NCBI GenBank assembly: GCA_023212695.1 | Contig: JALCCG010000052.1 | Coordinates: forward strand, 37,765-101,764 | Length of the DNA: 64,000 bases | Reading direction: 5' to 3' | Source of the DNA: Sporisorium sorghi | Lineage: Eukaryota; Basidiomycota; Ustilaginomycetes; Ustilaginales; Ustilaginaceae | Part shown: positions 20,850 through 31,326 of the stretch, one piece after another | How the letters are laid out: the number at the start of each line of letters is the position of its first letter | How positions within the stretch are numbered: the first letter of the stretch is position 1 | Made by a program: the position numbers and the translations under genes | Notes under the pieces: generated by a model | Databases searched by the model: none | What the model saw: only the letters and a program-made list of their open reading frames with translations | What the model was told of the DNA's origin: nothing

Positions 20850-22355
20850 TCAGAACCATGTCGAGACCGAAAAGCTCCGTGTCAAGCTGCGCAGAGAGTG
20901 CCACCAGCCTGGAGGCATGTAGAGAAGGTCACCGGGTCCGAGCATCGCCTTGGCTGCTGCCGATCTCACGTTCGGAGGAACGGCATCAACAGTGTCAAAC
21001 ACATCGATGCTCGCCGTGTTGGCCATCAGCGAGTCTGTGATCGATGCCTTGGTATCTGTGTCTCCCGATGAGCTCGTCTCTTCCGAGCCAAGCTGCAAAG
21101 ACGAGTGTTCGGAGGGAGCGGCGGTCCTGCGCGGACAGCAGTGCGGAGGCGCGACCCACACTTCCTTGTAGCCTACTGCTTGAACAAAGCAATTGTAGAA
21201 AGGGTCGTGGTGCGGTGGAGAAACGGTCCCAGCGGGGCCTATCCATAGATTGCTGATCACTCCATCACTGGTTGTGGGAGGTTGGTACCCTGGCCAGCTT
21301 TCGGGAGGCGGTGGTGATGTATAGACGTAGTCTGGGAGCATAAAGTCGCGTTCAAGAGCTGGGAACTGGGCGGCGAGGTCATGCTGGGCCATGTACAGCA
21401 CTGGTCGAGAGGAGCCATTAGTGCCGCCAAGCTTTTCATCTTCGCTCCAACGACAATAATGGAGAAAGTCGCTCCAGAGCATGACGTCCTGGCCCCAGTC
21501 TTTTCGACAGTAGTTGGCTCCGACCTCGACGGGAACCACCCTGGCTGGCCCCGCTGCTCGTAGGAGGTGCTCGATCGAGGACCATGATCCAGGCGCAGCG
21601 TCGTCTGCGTCTGACTGAACAGCAGGCCAGCCGGATCCTTGCGCATATGCCCTGACGATGAACGCTCTGGAGCGTACGGACGAGTCTGGTGCCGCCAAGT
21701 CCATGAAAGAGGGAGCTGCTTCGAAAGGATATTCTCGAATGAGCGAGTCAGCCTGGATCGACTCGGAGAGCTGCGGCTTGTAGGCCTCGCGCTGAGCCTT
21801 TCTTGAACGCTTCCGAGGAGGTTCGTCATGGTGGTAGTCTCGGATCGTCCGTTGCGAGTCTTGCTGCGTGAGTTTGAGCAAGTTCGACTGCAGAGATGCG
21901 ATGAGATCGTGGCAGTGCTGCCCTCTGGAAGTGGATGCAGCACCTGCTACAATTAGCGCCAGGTCCAGATCGCGGATGCAGCGAGCGAGTGTGGCGGCAT
22001 CTTCGGCATCGCCGACATTCTTGAGAGCACAACACGCCTTGAGCAGCTGCGCATCAATGTAGACGATTCTCCATATCGGAGGAATGCCGTCGTAGCTGAA
22101 AGTGACAAACTTTTGGTCGCAGAGACGGGTCAAGGCCGAGAGCTGCGCGGTGTGCTGATCGTGAGAATACGCAGCGCCGTTCGAGATCGATGATAAGCAT
22201 CGCGCTATCTTTCCGATCCGCCGTTGTGCAGCGGTAGCGGCAGCATCCGTCTGCTCCTCAAGTGATGAGGCATCCTTCGATTGGGACAGTTGCGCGAGGA
22301 TGGCTTTCATCAGCTCGACGTCGCCGCGACGAGTTTTCTCGATTTTGTTCGTCAT
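20850..22355 (-). CDS. JmjC-domain 2-oxoglutarate oxygenase, JMJD5-like
   Basis: This is a 501-residue protein from the ATG at 22355. The C-terminal half is a JmjC domain. The iron-binding HxD is H382-H-D384 in SPPHHDPFYNCFVQ, and the distal His is H486 in MPPGWWHSLRSLTRSFSVS. The preceding VPVEVGANYCRKDWGQDVM segment and the N-terminal helical region are typical of JMJD5/KDM8 relatives, which act as Fe(II)- and 2-oxoglutarate-dependent hydroxylases (arginyl hydroxylase in animals). An insert between the HxD and the distal His is Ser/Thr/Glu-rich and looks like a surface loop. The exact substrate cannot be read from sequence. The gene is single-exon and divergent from the DDHD gene, sharing a 458-base upstream region. 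Confidence 0.88.
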   Translation of the reverse strand: MTNKIEKTRRGDVELMKAILAQLSQSKDASSLEEQTDAAATAAQRRIGKIARCLSSISNGAAYSHDQHTAQLSALTRLCDQKFVTFSYDGIPPIWRIVYIDAQLLKACCALKNVGDAEDAATLARCIRDLDLALIVAGAASTSRGQHCHDLIASLQSNLLKLTQQDSQRTIRDYHHDEPPRKRSRKAQREAYKPQLSESIQADSLIREYPFEAAPSFMDLAAPDSSVRSRAFIVRAYAQGSGWPAVQSDADDAAPGSWSSIEHLLRAAGPARVVPVEVGANYCRKDWGQDVMLWSDFLHYCRWSEDEKLGGTNGSSRPVLYMAQHDLAAQFPALERDFMLPDYVYTSPPPPESWPGYQPPTTSDGVISNLWIGPAGTVSPPHHDPFYNCFVQAVGYKEVWVAPPHCCPRRTAAPSEHSSLQLGSEETSSSGDTDTKASITDSLMANTASIDVFDTVDAVPPNVRSAAAKAMLGPGDLLYMPPGWWHSLRSLTRSFSVSTWF

Positions 22356-22813
22356 CGACCATCCGTCCGTCGCTCGTTCGACCCGACAGTAGTAAGAAGC
22401 AGCTAGCCTAGCTTGATCGTGTCCCGCATGTTGAGGTGGGATGGTGGTTGAAAAGGAAGGGACGAGTCGAGTGTCTCACGCCCACCAACAGCATCAGCGC
22501 CCACTTCAGGGTCCAACAATAGTCCAACACTCACTTCACGCCTTAAAAAAAAGTTGACTGGCCTTCTGCAGGGAAAAAAAGGTGGACTCTGAAAGGTGGA
22601 GGGGAAACGCCAAAAAAAGTTCGAGGCACGAGGCCACAGTCAGGGTGCAAGATGCGCGGATGCACGATGAGACAGACAGACAGCCCAGCCTGAGGAGAGC
22701 GGTTCCCTCCGTCTTGGCTCTCATTCTCGATCACATCACACTCTGACCGCTCCTTGCCGGTTCATTTGCTCCGTGTCACAGTCGAAAAGAGTCAGGTCGG
22801 TCATAGATAGAAA
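22356..22813. promoter_or_regulatory. Shared divergent promoter region (JmjC gene / DDHD gene)
   Basis: This is 458 bases between two divergent start codons. It is AG-rich in the middle and has short A runs. I see no clear TATA box and no ORF worth listing. Confidence 0.5.
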
Positions 22814-25800
22814 ATGGGCAAGGAACAACGCGAGGAGCTCGCCAACAGCACCGGCGACGAGGAGCAACCACAGACATCAGGACCCTCCGAACAAACTTCA
22901 AAGCAGCGAAGAGCTGAGTTCATCAGACAAGCCTCGGTGCCCTTTGTCAGGCGCAATCGATCCAGCTACAGGAGCAAGTCGACGTCGTCCGATCATCAAC
23001 ACTCGTCGCAGCCCTCGACGGAAGGCGACCAGGCCGGCCAATCGATCGATGATATTCACGAGGCTGAGGAGAAAGAAGCCGCCGATGGCGAGGCGGACGA
23101 CGACGACGACGACGACGAAGGTCCCATCTTGCATACACGATGGCTCCGCACCTCCGACTCTGGAAAGGCGTGGGAGTCCTTCTCCGTAAAAGACAGTCGC
23201 AGGCTCGAATCCGCTTGGAAGACGTGGACAAAACAGAACGGCGGCAACATCGAGCTACCGACGCTACCCGAGACCGATGGCAAAGTGCAAGCAGGCGAAG
23301 TCAAAGGATCCATCGACGAGTGGCAAGCTCCCGATCCTGATGCGGACGACATGTCTCACAAGGTTGCCGTGGGCGTCGATCGACTCTACGACGCCGACTT
23401 TAGCAAGCTCTCGATCAGCACAGTCTTCTGGAAGGGACCAGAGCTCCGCATCACACGCGCCAGCTGGTTCTTCGAGTCGAGCAAGCTCTCTCCCTGCTCT
23501 TCGGCCCTTGCTGCCGAGCTCGAATCTCATTTCCAGACCTTGCGCCCCTGGCTGCCTTCATATGCCGATGAGCTCAAATCTTCGGTATCCTTGGGCGCCG
23601 AGGCCGAGGCCAAGCTTAAGTGCAGCCTCAAGACGCTCAAGAACAGCTACGTCATCTTCCAAGGCCCAAGACTTGCCCGTCTCTATCAAGAGGGCTTCTC
23701 AAATCGCCTCTCCAAGCAGTTCTTCACTGCCTGGAGTGGCGAGCACAGTGGAGGCCAGCTTCTCATTCGCGGTTTCCAAACCCAAGCTCAGCTCACCGGC
23801 GTCAAGCAAGGCTCCAGCGCTTCCAAGTCGGCAGCACGCCGCGCTAGATCCAAGAGGTCGTCATTCTCATCGGAAAAGCAGGCTCCCTCGCCAAGAGCAC
23901 CGGGCGAGGGCACACCACAACTCAAGAGCCGATTGGCCGAGGCGTTGCAGGACGATGATCAAGATGACGATGATGGTCCTGTCGTCGTCGACGATGCCGA
24001 AACGACTGATGTCAAGATCTCGGACGAGCCTTTGGACAAGACAGATCAGGTTCCTGGCGAGAACGAGGAAAAGGTCCCCGGGCTCAGAACTAGCGCTTCC
24101 CAGCCTTCCTTGAACGTCGACAAGACTCACATTGAAGCTTCACCCTCGAAATTCGGTGCCAAAGCCGCATTGCGCAACCTGTCCGTGGCAGCCGGCGCCA
24201 AGATGTCAACATCGGCACCCGCCAACGAATTGCTGCGCTCCGTTGCATCTCGATTTGGCGTCTGGGACGGCAGCACTGCTACCTCCTCTTCCTCATCTGC
24301 AGACAAGACTCCCGATACAGATCCGCAGAAGGAAGCAGGAACCTTGACACCGTCGCAGCAGGATCACATCAGTGAGTCGTTCAAAGAGGCGCAGACCAAG
24401 GTGCAACAGGAACTGCCAGCGCTTGGCAGCCGGAACCAGAGCCCTGCCGACAAGCTGCGAGCTAAGCGAGCCGACGAGGCCGAGGACGAGGGCACAGATG
24501 TGAATTGGGATGACCCAGACGCCTTTGACGACGAGCAAGAGCGAGTCGAGGCGCAAGCCGAAAGCGAGCGACCTCCTGAACTGCTGCTTGCCATTCACGG
24601 CATCGGTCAGCGACTGAGTGCCGAGTGGAAGAGCTTCGATTTCACGCTCGCCATCAACACATTCCGGGCGCTGCTGCAGACGCGCGTCGAGACTTCCAAG
24701 ACACCCAGCGAGATTGGCGGAAACGGGCTCAGCGGGTTGGCTGCGAAGCGCCGCATCCAGATTCTTCCCATCCACTGGCAGACTGGCTTCCACCAGATGG
24801 AAGATGACGAGCAGTGGGCGGACCACGATTCGGACGCCGAGGATCCGGACTCGATGATGTACGACAACGGCGTCGAGCTCGAGATGGAGCACATCTTTGG
24901 CGACGACGGCATTCCGATTGTTCGAACGCTGGTCAAGGATGTGCTGATGGACATTCCCATGTACCTCTCCCAGCACAAGGCGCACGTTATCCGTTCGGCC
25001 ATGCTGCAGGCAAATCGACAGTATCGTCTGTTCGTCAGGCGCAACCCCGAGTTTGAGGCCAAGAAAGGGCGAGTGCACATTGTGGCTCACAGTCTCGGCA
25101 CCGTCATCTCGTCGGACCTGCTCTCGCAGCAGCCCAACCGCGTGCCTCTGGTCAAGGATCTCGGCCGCGAAGAGGTGCAAAAGGCGGCGAGTCGACGCCT
25201 CTTGTTCAACACGCACAGCTTCTTTGCCGTCGGAGCACCTGTGGCTCTCTTCTTCGTATTGCACCGCGCACAGCTGATCGCACGTAGTGGCCTGGTCCGC
25301 TCCAGCCGCTTTGTTCGAGACGAGCCTGGCATCACGCTGGATCGCGAAGGCAAGTATGGCTGCCTGGCCATCACGAACTTCTACAACATCTGGAATCAGT
25401 ACGATCCCGTGGCGACGCGTGCGAGTCCCTGCGTCGACGTTCAATATGCCAAGCTGCTCAAGCCAGTGCCGCTCAACAAGGCGATCCGGAGCATTCTGCG
25501 AGCCGACCCTGAAGCGGAAAACCTGGATATTGCCGAAGACGGTGGTTCGCAATCGTTTGGCTCTGGTAATGCTGCAGAGTCGGACGCGGGCACCGCCAAG
25601 CGCAAGGCGGCGGCAGCCAAGCGAAACAAGGGCTTCTTTGGATCCTGGAGTCGCAAAGCGGGCGAAGCGTCTCGTGCGGCACGCACCAAGGCCAAGACGG
25701 CAGGAGAGGGCGACGGCGAGCAGACGGGCGACGAGAGTGTGCCGCGCTCGAGCATGGACGTCTCCGAGACGGACGAGGTCAAAGAAGTTCGCGAGGACGC

Positions 25801-26152
25801 CGAAGGGCTACGCTCCAAGCTGGCCGCCAAAGCGCGGCAGGAGGAGAAGCGCAAGGAGGAGCGAGAGCGTATCGCGGACGAAGAGAGGAAGAAGGGACTG
25901 AGCGCCAAACGCAAGGCAAGGGCCGAGGCACGACTGCGGGCGCTCAACCCGCTGCACCGCATCGACTACTACATGCCGGTGGAAGGATACAGTCTGCTGA
26001 GCACGATCAACCAGTACGCCGAGCTCATGACGGCTCACATGAGCTACTGGACCAAAGTCGACTTTGCCGACTTTCTCATCACTCAGCTCATGGCGGACAA
26101 CGACCGACTCGAGAGGAGCTTGGATTACCGCGATGTTGAAGGGTGGGAGTGA
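22814..26152 (+). CDS. DDHD-domain phospholipase A1-like protein
   Basis: This is a 1,112-residue protein of the PA-PLA1/DDHD family; yeast Ddl1 is the likely counterpart, a phospholipase acting on cardiolipin and other phospholipids. The hydrolase core starts at about residue 590 with LLLAIHGIGQRLSAEWKSF. The nucleophile motif is IVAHSLGTVISSDLL with Ser760. The DDHD region runs from about 798 (NTHSFFAVGAPVALFFVL) to about 1100. It shows D in WNQYDPVATR, D in HRIDYYMP, and H and D in TAHMSYWTKVDFADFL. The N-terminal 150 residues are disordered with an acidic Asp run. A region at about 340-590 is charged, and a Lys/Arg/Glu-rich helix (about 980-1040) interrupts the DDHD region. The GxSxG motif has Ala in the first Gly position. 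There is no signal peptide or membrane segment, so it is probably cytosolic or peripheral. Confidence 0.9.
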   Translation: MGKEQREELANSTGDEEQPQTSGPSEQTSKQRRAEFIRQASVPFVRRNRSSYRSKSTSSDHQHSSQPSTEGDQAGQSIDDIHEAEEKEAADGEADDDDDDDEGPILHTRWLRTSDSGKAWESFSVKDSRRLESAWKTWTKQNGGNIELPTLPETDGKVQAGEVKGSIDEWQAPDPDADDMSHKVAVGVDRLYDADFSKLSISTVFWKGPELRITRASWFFESSKLSPCSSALAAELESHFQTLRPWLPSYADELKSSVSLGAEAEAKLKCSLKTLKNSYVIFQGPRLARLYQEGFSNRLSKQFFTAWSGEHSGGQLLIRGFQTQAQLTGVKQGSSASKSAARRARSKRSSFSSEKQAPSPRAPGEGTPQLKSRLAEALQDDDQDDDDGPVVVDDAETTDVKISDEPLDKTDQVPGENEEKVPGLRTSASQPSLNVDKTHIEASPSKFGAKAALRNLSVAAGAKMSTSAPANELLRSVASRFGVWDGSTATSSSSSADKTPDTDPQKEAGTLTPSQQDHISESFKEAQTKVQQELPALGSRNQSPADKLRAKRADEAEDEGTDVNWDDPDAFDDEQERVEAQAESERPPELLLAIHGIGQRLSAEWKSFDFTLAINTFRALLQTRVETSKTPSEIGGNGLSGLAAKRRIQILPIHWQTGFHQMEDDEQWADHDSDAEDPDSMMYDNGVELEMEHIFGDDGIPIVRTLVKDVLMDIPMYLSQHKAHVIRSAMLQANRQYRLFVRRNPEFEAKKGRVHIVAHSLGTVISSDLLSQQPNRVPLVKDLGREEVQKAASRRLLFNTHSFFAVGAPVALFFVLHRAQLIARSGLVRSSRFVRDEPGITLDREGKYGCLAITNFYNIWNQYDPVATRASPCVDVQYAKLLKPVPLNKAIRSILRADPEAENLDIAEDGGSQSFGSGNAAESDAGTAKRKAAAAKRNKGFFGSWSRKAGEASRAARTKAKTAGEGDGEQTGDESVPRSSMDVSETDEVKEVREDAEGLRSKLAAKARQEEKRKEERERIADEERKKGLSAKRKARAEARLRALNPLHRIDYYMPVEGYSLLSTINQYAELMTAHMSYWTKVDFADFLITQLMADNDRLERSLDYRDVEGWE

Positions 26153-26786
26153 AGTTTTTGTCGGGGAAGGCCGCTGCATGCTGGCCACATCTCTCTTAGT
26201 CTATGATACCCACAGAGAATGCCACTGTCTCACGATGGAAGGACAGCCATGAAGCAACGTCTTCTGTGTAGCATCAAGTTGAGACCCTCATTTTCTCAAA
26301 ATTCGAAGAGAGAAAAGTCAAAAAAGGTGACCGATGAGCAGAGAAGAAAAGATCCGCTGTGATGGCAGAGCGCATACATGCACGAGATGCAATTCAAAAA
26401 AAGGCCAAGTTTCAGGGTCTGATTGCTTTACTCGTCTCGAGCTGCAATCTGTGTGCAGAGCACTCTGCACTCACTGCACTGCACTGCATCGCGCCGCACT
26501 CCGGCACTGCCTCTTCTGTCATGCCATTAGGGGCCAAATCGCAACTCTCCACAAATTCGCTTTGTCGACCTTCTTGCCTCCATCTAGAGCAGCTTTGCTC
26601 GTGCCATCCATCCATCCTACTACTAGCAACGACTCACATCAATACCCTCGGCTCCGCCTTGCTATCTGCTGGCCTGCACCCTGGCACCATCACGAAAGGC
26701 GATATAGCCCTTGACACAACGATCGCTGCACGCTCGACGAGGTCACCCAAGGCTGCCGCGGCCGCAGCAGCAGCAGCAAGTCGACA
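26153..26786. other. Spacer and upstream region of the arrestin gene
   Basis: This interval is 634 bases between two genes on the same strand. It includes the 3' flank of the DDHD gene and a leader for the arrestin gene with CT-rich sequence near 26580-26640. Several ATGs precede 26787 (for example 26359), but none leads to recognisable protein. Confidence 0.5.
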
Positions 26787-29700
26787 ATGTCGCAGCCTAA
26801 GCTGACACTCCGTCCACCGCCGCATCGCGAGTTCATCCAGGGCTTTCCCGGCATCGTCGGCTCCAACACTCGCCCTCCCGCCCACATTGCCGGCACCGTC
26901 GAAGTTCGTCTCGGCACAAAGGGTCTCAAAGCAGCATGGTTGCGCATCGAGCTGCGCAAGCTCGAGACGCTGCCGGGAGGTGAAAGCTGGGGAGAGCTCA
27001 TTGGCAAAGGTCCCATCGACGTATGGTCTGCGCGCAAGGATGAAGCGTACAAGTCTGATTCGGAAAAGGGCTGGGAGCTGCTTCAGACTGCCGACTTCCC
27101 CTTCCAGGTCGCCATCCCCGAGGGACTGCCGCCTAGCGCCAAGCTCGAAAAGAATGCTGGAATCGGATACGAACTCGTCACCTCGCTCTGCGTTCGAAGC
27201 AAGAAGGGTCTCTTGAAGAAAGAAACCACCAGCTCCATCATCCAGAACACCCATCCTCTGTGGCTCGACAAGCACGAGCTTCACTCGACCTGGCCCGTCT
27301 ACTCGACGCCAGAAGACCACGAGGCCATCCAAGACGATATCAGGGTCAAGGTGATGCGCCCGCGCACCTGCTACGGTCCCGGCGAGAACGTCGACGTTCG
27401 CGTCATTGTTACCTCGGACCGTGTCTCGCCCATCAAGGTCAAGAGCATCTCATTCTCGGTGCGCGAGACCATCACCTTCAAGGGCGGCGCCAAGAAAGCG
27501 TTCGGCTCCAACAAGGCCGCTTCCCAAAAGACCGAGAGTCTGTCCTCAAAGAGCAAGAGCTTCGGTAAGAAGGTCTACAAGGGCGACACACACACCTTCG
27601 ACCTCACCGCTCACATCCCACGCACACACACGCTCATGACCATCCAGACGGCAAAGCACATTGAAGTCTCGTACACACTGCGTGTCCAAGTCGAGACCGC
27701 CAAGAAGCCTATCATCATCGACCACCTGCCCATCACCGTCTCCAACTTCCCCAAGACAACCAGCGACGCGCTCATGGGCCGCATCGGCTGGGTGCCCGGG
27801 CTGTCTGCCCCCGCCGGCTCGGCCAGCCAGGACGTGTACGCCCAGGACTTTGCCGCCATGCCTCCTTCTGGCTCGACGGGTCATCCATCCATCGCGAGGT
27901 CTATCTCCTTTGGTGGGTCCACCTACTCGGGCGGCAGAAACAGCTATCCGGGATACGCTGGAGGCGACTTGCGCAGACGCGACACCGTCATGACCCAAGG
28001 CACGGCGGTCAGTGGACCGGGTATGGCGGGTCGCGGCGTGCCTGGGCAAGTGTTCTCGTGGGGTCAATACGGATCTGCGCAGCCGTTTGGATCAGGCGAG
28101 GCGCCCCGTCCGGCGTTTGCAGGTCCACCGAGCATCTACGAGGGACGAGAGTTGGCTCCAGAGGAATCACGTGCCCTCTTCCACTCGACCAACCGGCCGC
28201 ACAGCTCCGTGCTGCTGGGCACTCCAGTCGATCCAGTGCTCATGCCCGCCTCCTCCTATCACGGACACAGCGGCAGCGTCACACCCATCGTCGAAGGCAG
28301 CGAAGACGGTCACGCCCATCCGCGCTCTGCACAGCGCTCGCCGTACCAACAGCAGCTTCAGCTTCCGCCAGCGCAGAGAGACAACAGGCGGCACTCGCAG
28401 TATGGTGGAGCTACTCCTCCCGGGGGCTTTGCCCAGCCGAATGCACAGCGATACTCCACCGGTGGCGCTGCGTTGATCGATCGCAGCAACTTTGCTTCTC
28501 CCGTCGACGGGCGAAGTCCGTACGACGAGCAGCTGCCTTTCCGTGGACCGGGCACTCCCGACCTGGGCACAACCAGATACGTCCGCCCCGAGCCTGTTCA
28601 TCAACCCATCTCCTCGCAGAGCCAGTCATCCTGGGCTCCCGCTCATGCGCCAGGCGCAAACTCCAACGGTGCTGCCATGACCTCAGCCGAAGCCGAGAAG
28701 CAGCGACTGTACGAGCGAGCGCGTCAACAGGCCGAGCGCAATCAACGCCGCGCGGACGAGCGACGTGCGCTTCACCAAGGCACAGCTCCCTCGACTCCCG
28801 TTGCGCCGCCAGAGGCCAACGGCGGTCGTCCCTACAGCATGTTCAACTTGGGGACCGCCAGTGCTTCTCCGTCTGCGGCTCCTGCACCGCCCGCAGCAGC
28901 AGCATCAGTAGCTGTGGCAGGGCTCTCTGCCGAAGCGGAAAAGATGCGACTCTTTGAACGCGCTCGAGCGGAGGCAGAGAGGTATCAGAGCTCGTACAAC
29001 GAGGGAGTCGCTTTCCCGGCAATCGAGTCTACGTCCAACGGGACGGGAATGGGAAGCTCCAGTGTGCCTGCCCCGGGTGCTTCTCAAGGCGTGCAGTCGA
29101 GTGCACACGGTGCGGTTGTTTCGGGGCGTACTGCGCCGTATCCTTCTTACATGACTGCGGAGGAGGAGAAGCGTCAGCTGTACGAGCGCGCCAAGGCCGA
29201 GGCGGACGCGTATCAGCGCGGCGAGGGGTCGAGTGCCACCGTCACTGGACCGCCGAGCGGCTCGGCTCAGCCGCTGTCAGGCCACCACCAGGCTGCGTCG
29301 ATGAGCAGTGGCGGTGTAGAAGTTCCAGGTGCATGGCCGAAACCTGCGCCCGCTGTGAGCATTCCAAGCAACTCGACGTCGACACCTGGACCTGCGGCGA
29401 CAGCTTCCTCGTCGGCCAACGGACAGGCTGTCGCGGGATCCTCATCGACAGTTGGCGCGGGAGCCATCAGCGAGAAAGAACAGCTCCGTCGATACTACGA
29501 AGCCCGAGACGCGGTGAGCCAGCACCTCCAGCAAGCGTCGTCCTCGGGATCCGCTGCTCCGGCCCCAGCCACCACCTGGACAGCGGACCAGATGTACGCG
29601 CCCGAAGTATCATCCGCCGTGCACCACGCTACGCCGCATCAGCCGGCGGATACGGTGGCGACGCCGACGCGCACCGCTCTGCCGAGTCTCGCGGTTACGC

Positions 29701-29970
29701 CTCCCGTTGCAACGCCAACAGCGACGACGGGGGTGCAGTCGTACCTGACCGAGGCGGAGCAGCAGTCGGCCGAGGAGAAGGAGCGGCTCGCGTCGCACTA
29801 TGCGAGGAAGGCGGCCAAGGCCGAGGCTAAGGCGTCGGCTAGGGCGAATGGACAGTCGCAGGCGGGGCAGGTGGGGCAGGGTGCGGGAGGGAGCGAGAAG
29901 GCGCAGCTCGCGGCGTACTATGCGGCGCGCGATGCCATGGAGCAGAATATCGCGACGCAACCGCCAGCAG

Positions 29971-30003
<33 letters not shown>

Positions 30004-30308
30004 GGGCAAGCCAGCCCAGTGTCGGCACAGCCCCATCGTGGTCCACACCGTCGGCACACCAGATCCCCGCCCTCCGCGCAGCATCGCCCATCGTTCTCCC
30101 CACCCTCTCATCCACCTACAACGGAAGCGGTACGGCAGACCAGTGGCGCCCCAAGTACAACTCGCTCTACGACGACTCGGACGTCGACCTCCTCCTCCAC
30201 GGCACCGGTGGAGATGCGAAGGTTGTCGGGGGAAGTGCACCGCCGCCCCCGCTGCCGCCCAAGATCCCGCTCGGACACAGAGCGACTGCGAGTCAGGGCT
30301 GGAGTTGA
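26787..30308 (+). CDS. Arrestin-related trafficking adaptor, LDB19/ART1-like
   Basis: This is a 1,173-residue protein. The N-terminal 330 residues form an LDB19-type arrestin domain: GTVEVRLGTKGLKAAWLRIE near residue 35, then IKVKSISFSVRETITF, and then AHIPRTHTLMTIQTAKHIEV with SYTLRVQVETAKKPIIIDHL. In yeast, Art1/Ldb19 brings the ubiquitin ligase Rsp5 to plasma-membrane nutrient transporters so that they are endocytosed. The remaining 840 residues are low complexity (Pro/Ser/Gln/Ala) and contain six related Glu/Lys/Arg-rich modules of the form EKxxLYERAxxxA between residues 632 and about 1055. I find no PPxY motif, which most ARTs use to bind Rsp5. The start ATG (CGACAATGTC) is the first one in frame. 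It may be regulated by phosphorylation in the Ser-rich tail, as ARTs are; that part is inference. Confidence 0.86.
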
Positions 30309-30717
30309 GGCACGCTCCTCCCATGGCTGAAATTGTGACGATGGGGGACTTGTAGGGCTTTCGTCTTCCAATGCTGCATCTCAGTTGGACTTGCTGTTGA
30401 CTCGCTGTGTGAGAGTGTGTGGATGCGAGGCTGAGTCTGTCACACCGCCCAACAAACAACGACGAGCACAATGACAATGAACACGACGACCACAACGATG
30501 AGAGTGTGAGAAATTATAGTGCTGAACGAAAAAGAAAACGACGACTGATAGCATCGATGACAAAAGAGGCGAGCAGGGGCGCAGCAACCACCTCGCTGTG
30601 CAAGGGGGTGTTGACCAAAAAGCTTGCCTTGAGAGAGAGTTGCGAGCGACCCGAGGCTGTGGTCGTAACACGCAAGAACCCTCGCTCGACTGTGATGTTG
30701 AGAAATGAGGGGTAACA
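30309..30717. other. Convergent 3' spacer
   Basis: This is 409 bases between the 3' ends of the arrestin gene and YPD1. A 98-residue frame here starts with GTG and has no recognisable features. I see nothing else. Confidence 0.6.
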
Positions 30718-31326
30718 TCATGGCGCAGCAGCGCCTTCTTTTTCGTCCGAGTCCTTAGCCGCTTCTACCGCTTGCGCCTCATCCTCCCCTTGTGTCGCCT
30801 CCTCCTCCACATCCTCACCATCATCCTCCTCATCGTAAAACGCCTTCAACGCCTTCGCCGCCTCCCTATACTGCACCTTCACATCGCGCAACGTCACCGT
30901 CAACCGCTCCAACGCCTCGTCCTCCGTCAAATCACTAACGCCATCCTCCCCATGACACTTGCCATAATGCTGCATGTGCTCGCAGCTATCGCGCACCTTA
31001 ATCACCCCAACCGCCGCAGAAGATCCCTTGAGGAAATGTCCCAGCGTCGACAACTCCGTCAAGTTCTTGGTGCCCAACGCAGCATCCATCTCCTTGAACG
31101 TGGTGATCGCCTGGTCAAAGTAGTTCCACACGATGCTCTTGGAGAACTCGCGGTCGTCCTCGTCGTCCATCTCGAGCAGTTGCGAGAAGATGTCCATGTC
31201 GATGATGGTGGGCGAGAGGTCGCCGGCTGAGCCGCTGGCTCCGTCGGCACCCTGTGTGTGAGTCAGAGGTGTGTCGCGGTAGAACGAGGTAGGGGCAGTC
31301 GGCAGCATCACCGTCGGTGCAGACAT
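30718..31326 (-). CDS. YPD1: Histidine phosphotransfer protein YPD1
   Basis: YPD1 passes phosphate from a hybrid histidine kinase to response regulators (Ssk1, Skn7) in the osmotic and oxidative stress phosphorelay. The HPt four-helix domain is clear: IDMDIFSQLLEMDDEDD, then LGHFLKGSSAAVGV with the phospho-accepting His (residue 97 in this 202-residue frame), then DSCEHMQHYGK. An acidic tail follows. The 5' end is ambiguous. The frame is open to an ATG at 31326, but a good intron acceptor (CTGACTCACACACAG) ends at 31252, right before GGTGCCGACG. A 15-base exon ending in a consensus GTAAGT donor lies at 32023-32037 and splices in phase, giving 182 residues. Alternatively, a 60-base intron from the weak donor GTGATG (31252-31311) gives MSAPT followed by the same sequence. 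Domain assignment is firm; the N-terminus is not. Confidence 0.9.
   Translation of the reverse strand: MSAPTVMLPTAPTSFYRDTPLTHTQGADGASGSAGDLSPTIIDMDIFSQLLEMDDEDDREFSKSIVWNYFDQAITTFKEMDAALGTKNLTELSTLGHFLKGSSAAVGVIKVRDSCEHMQHYGKCHGEDGVSDLTEDEALERLTVTLRDVKVQYREAAKALKAFYDEEDDGEDVEEEATQGEDEAQAVEAAKDSDEKEGAAAP

Noticed and set aside
24293..25552. 419-codon minus-strand frame inside the DDHD gene
   Set aside because: It is an antisense shadow of the DDHD catalytic region with no motif of its own.
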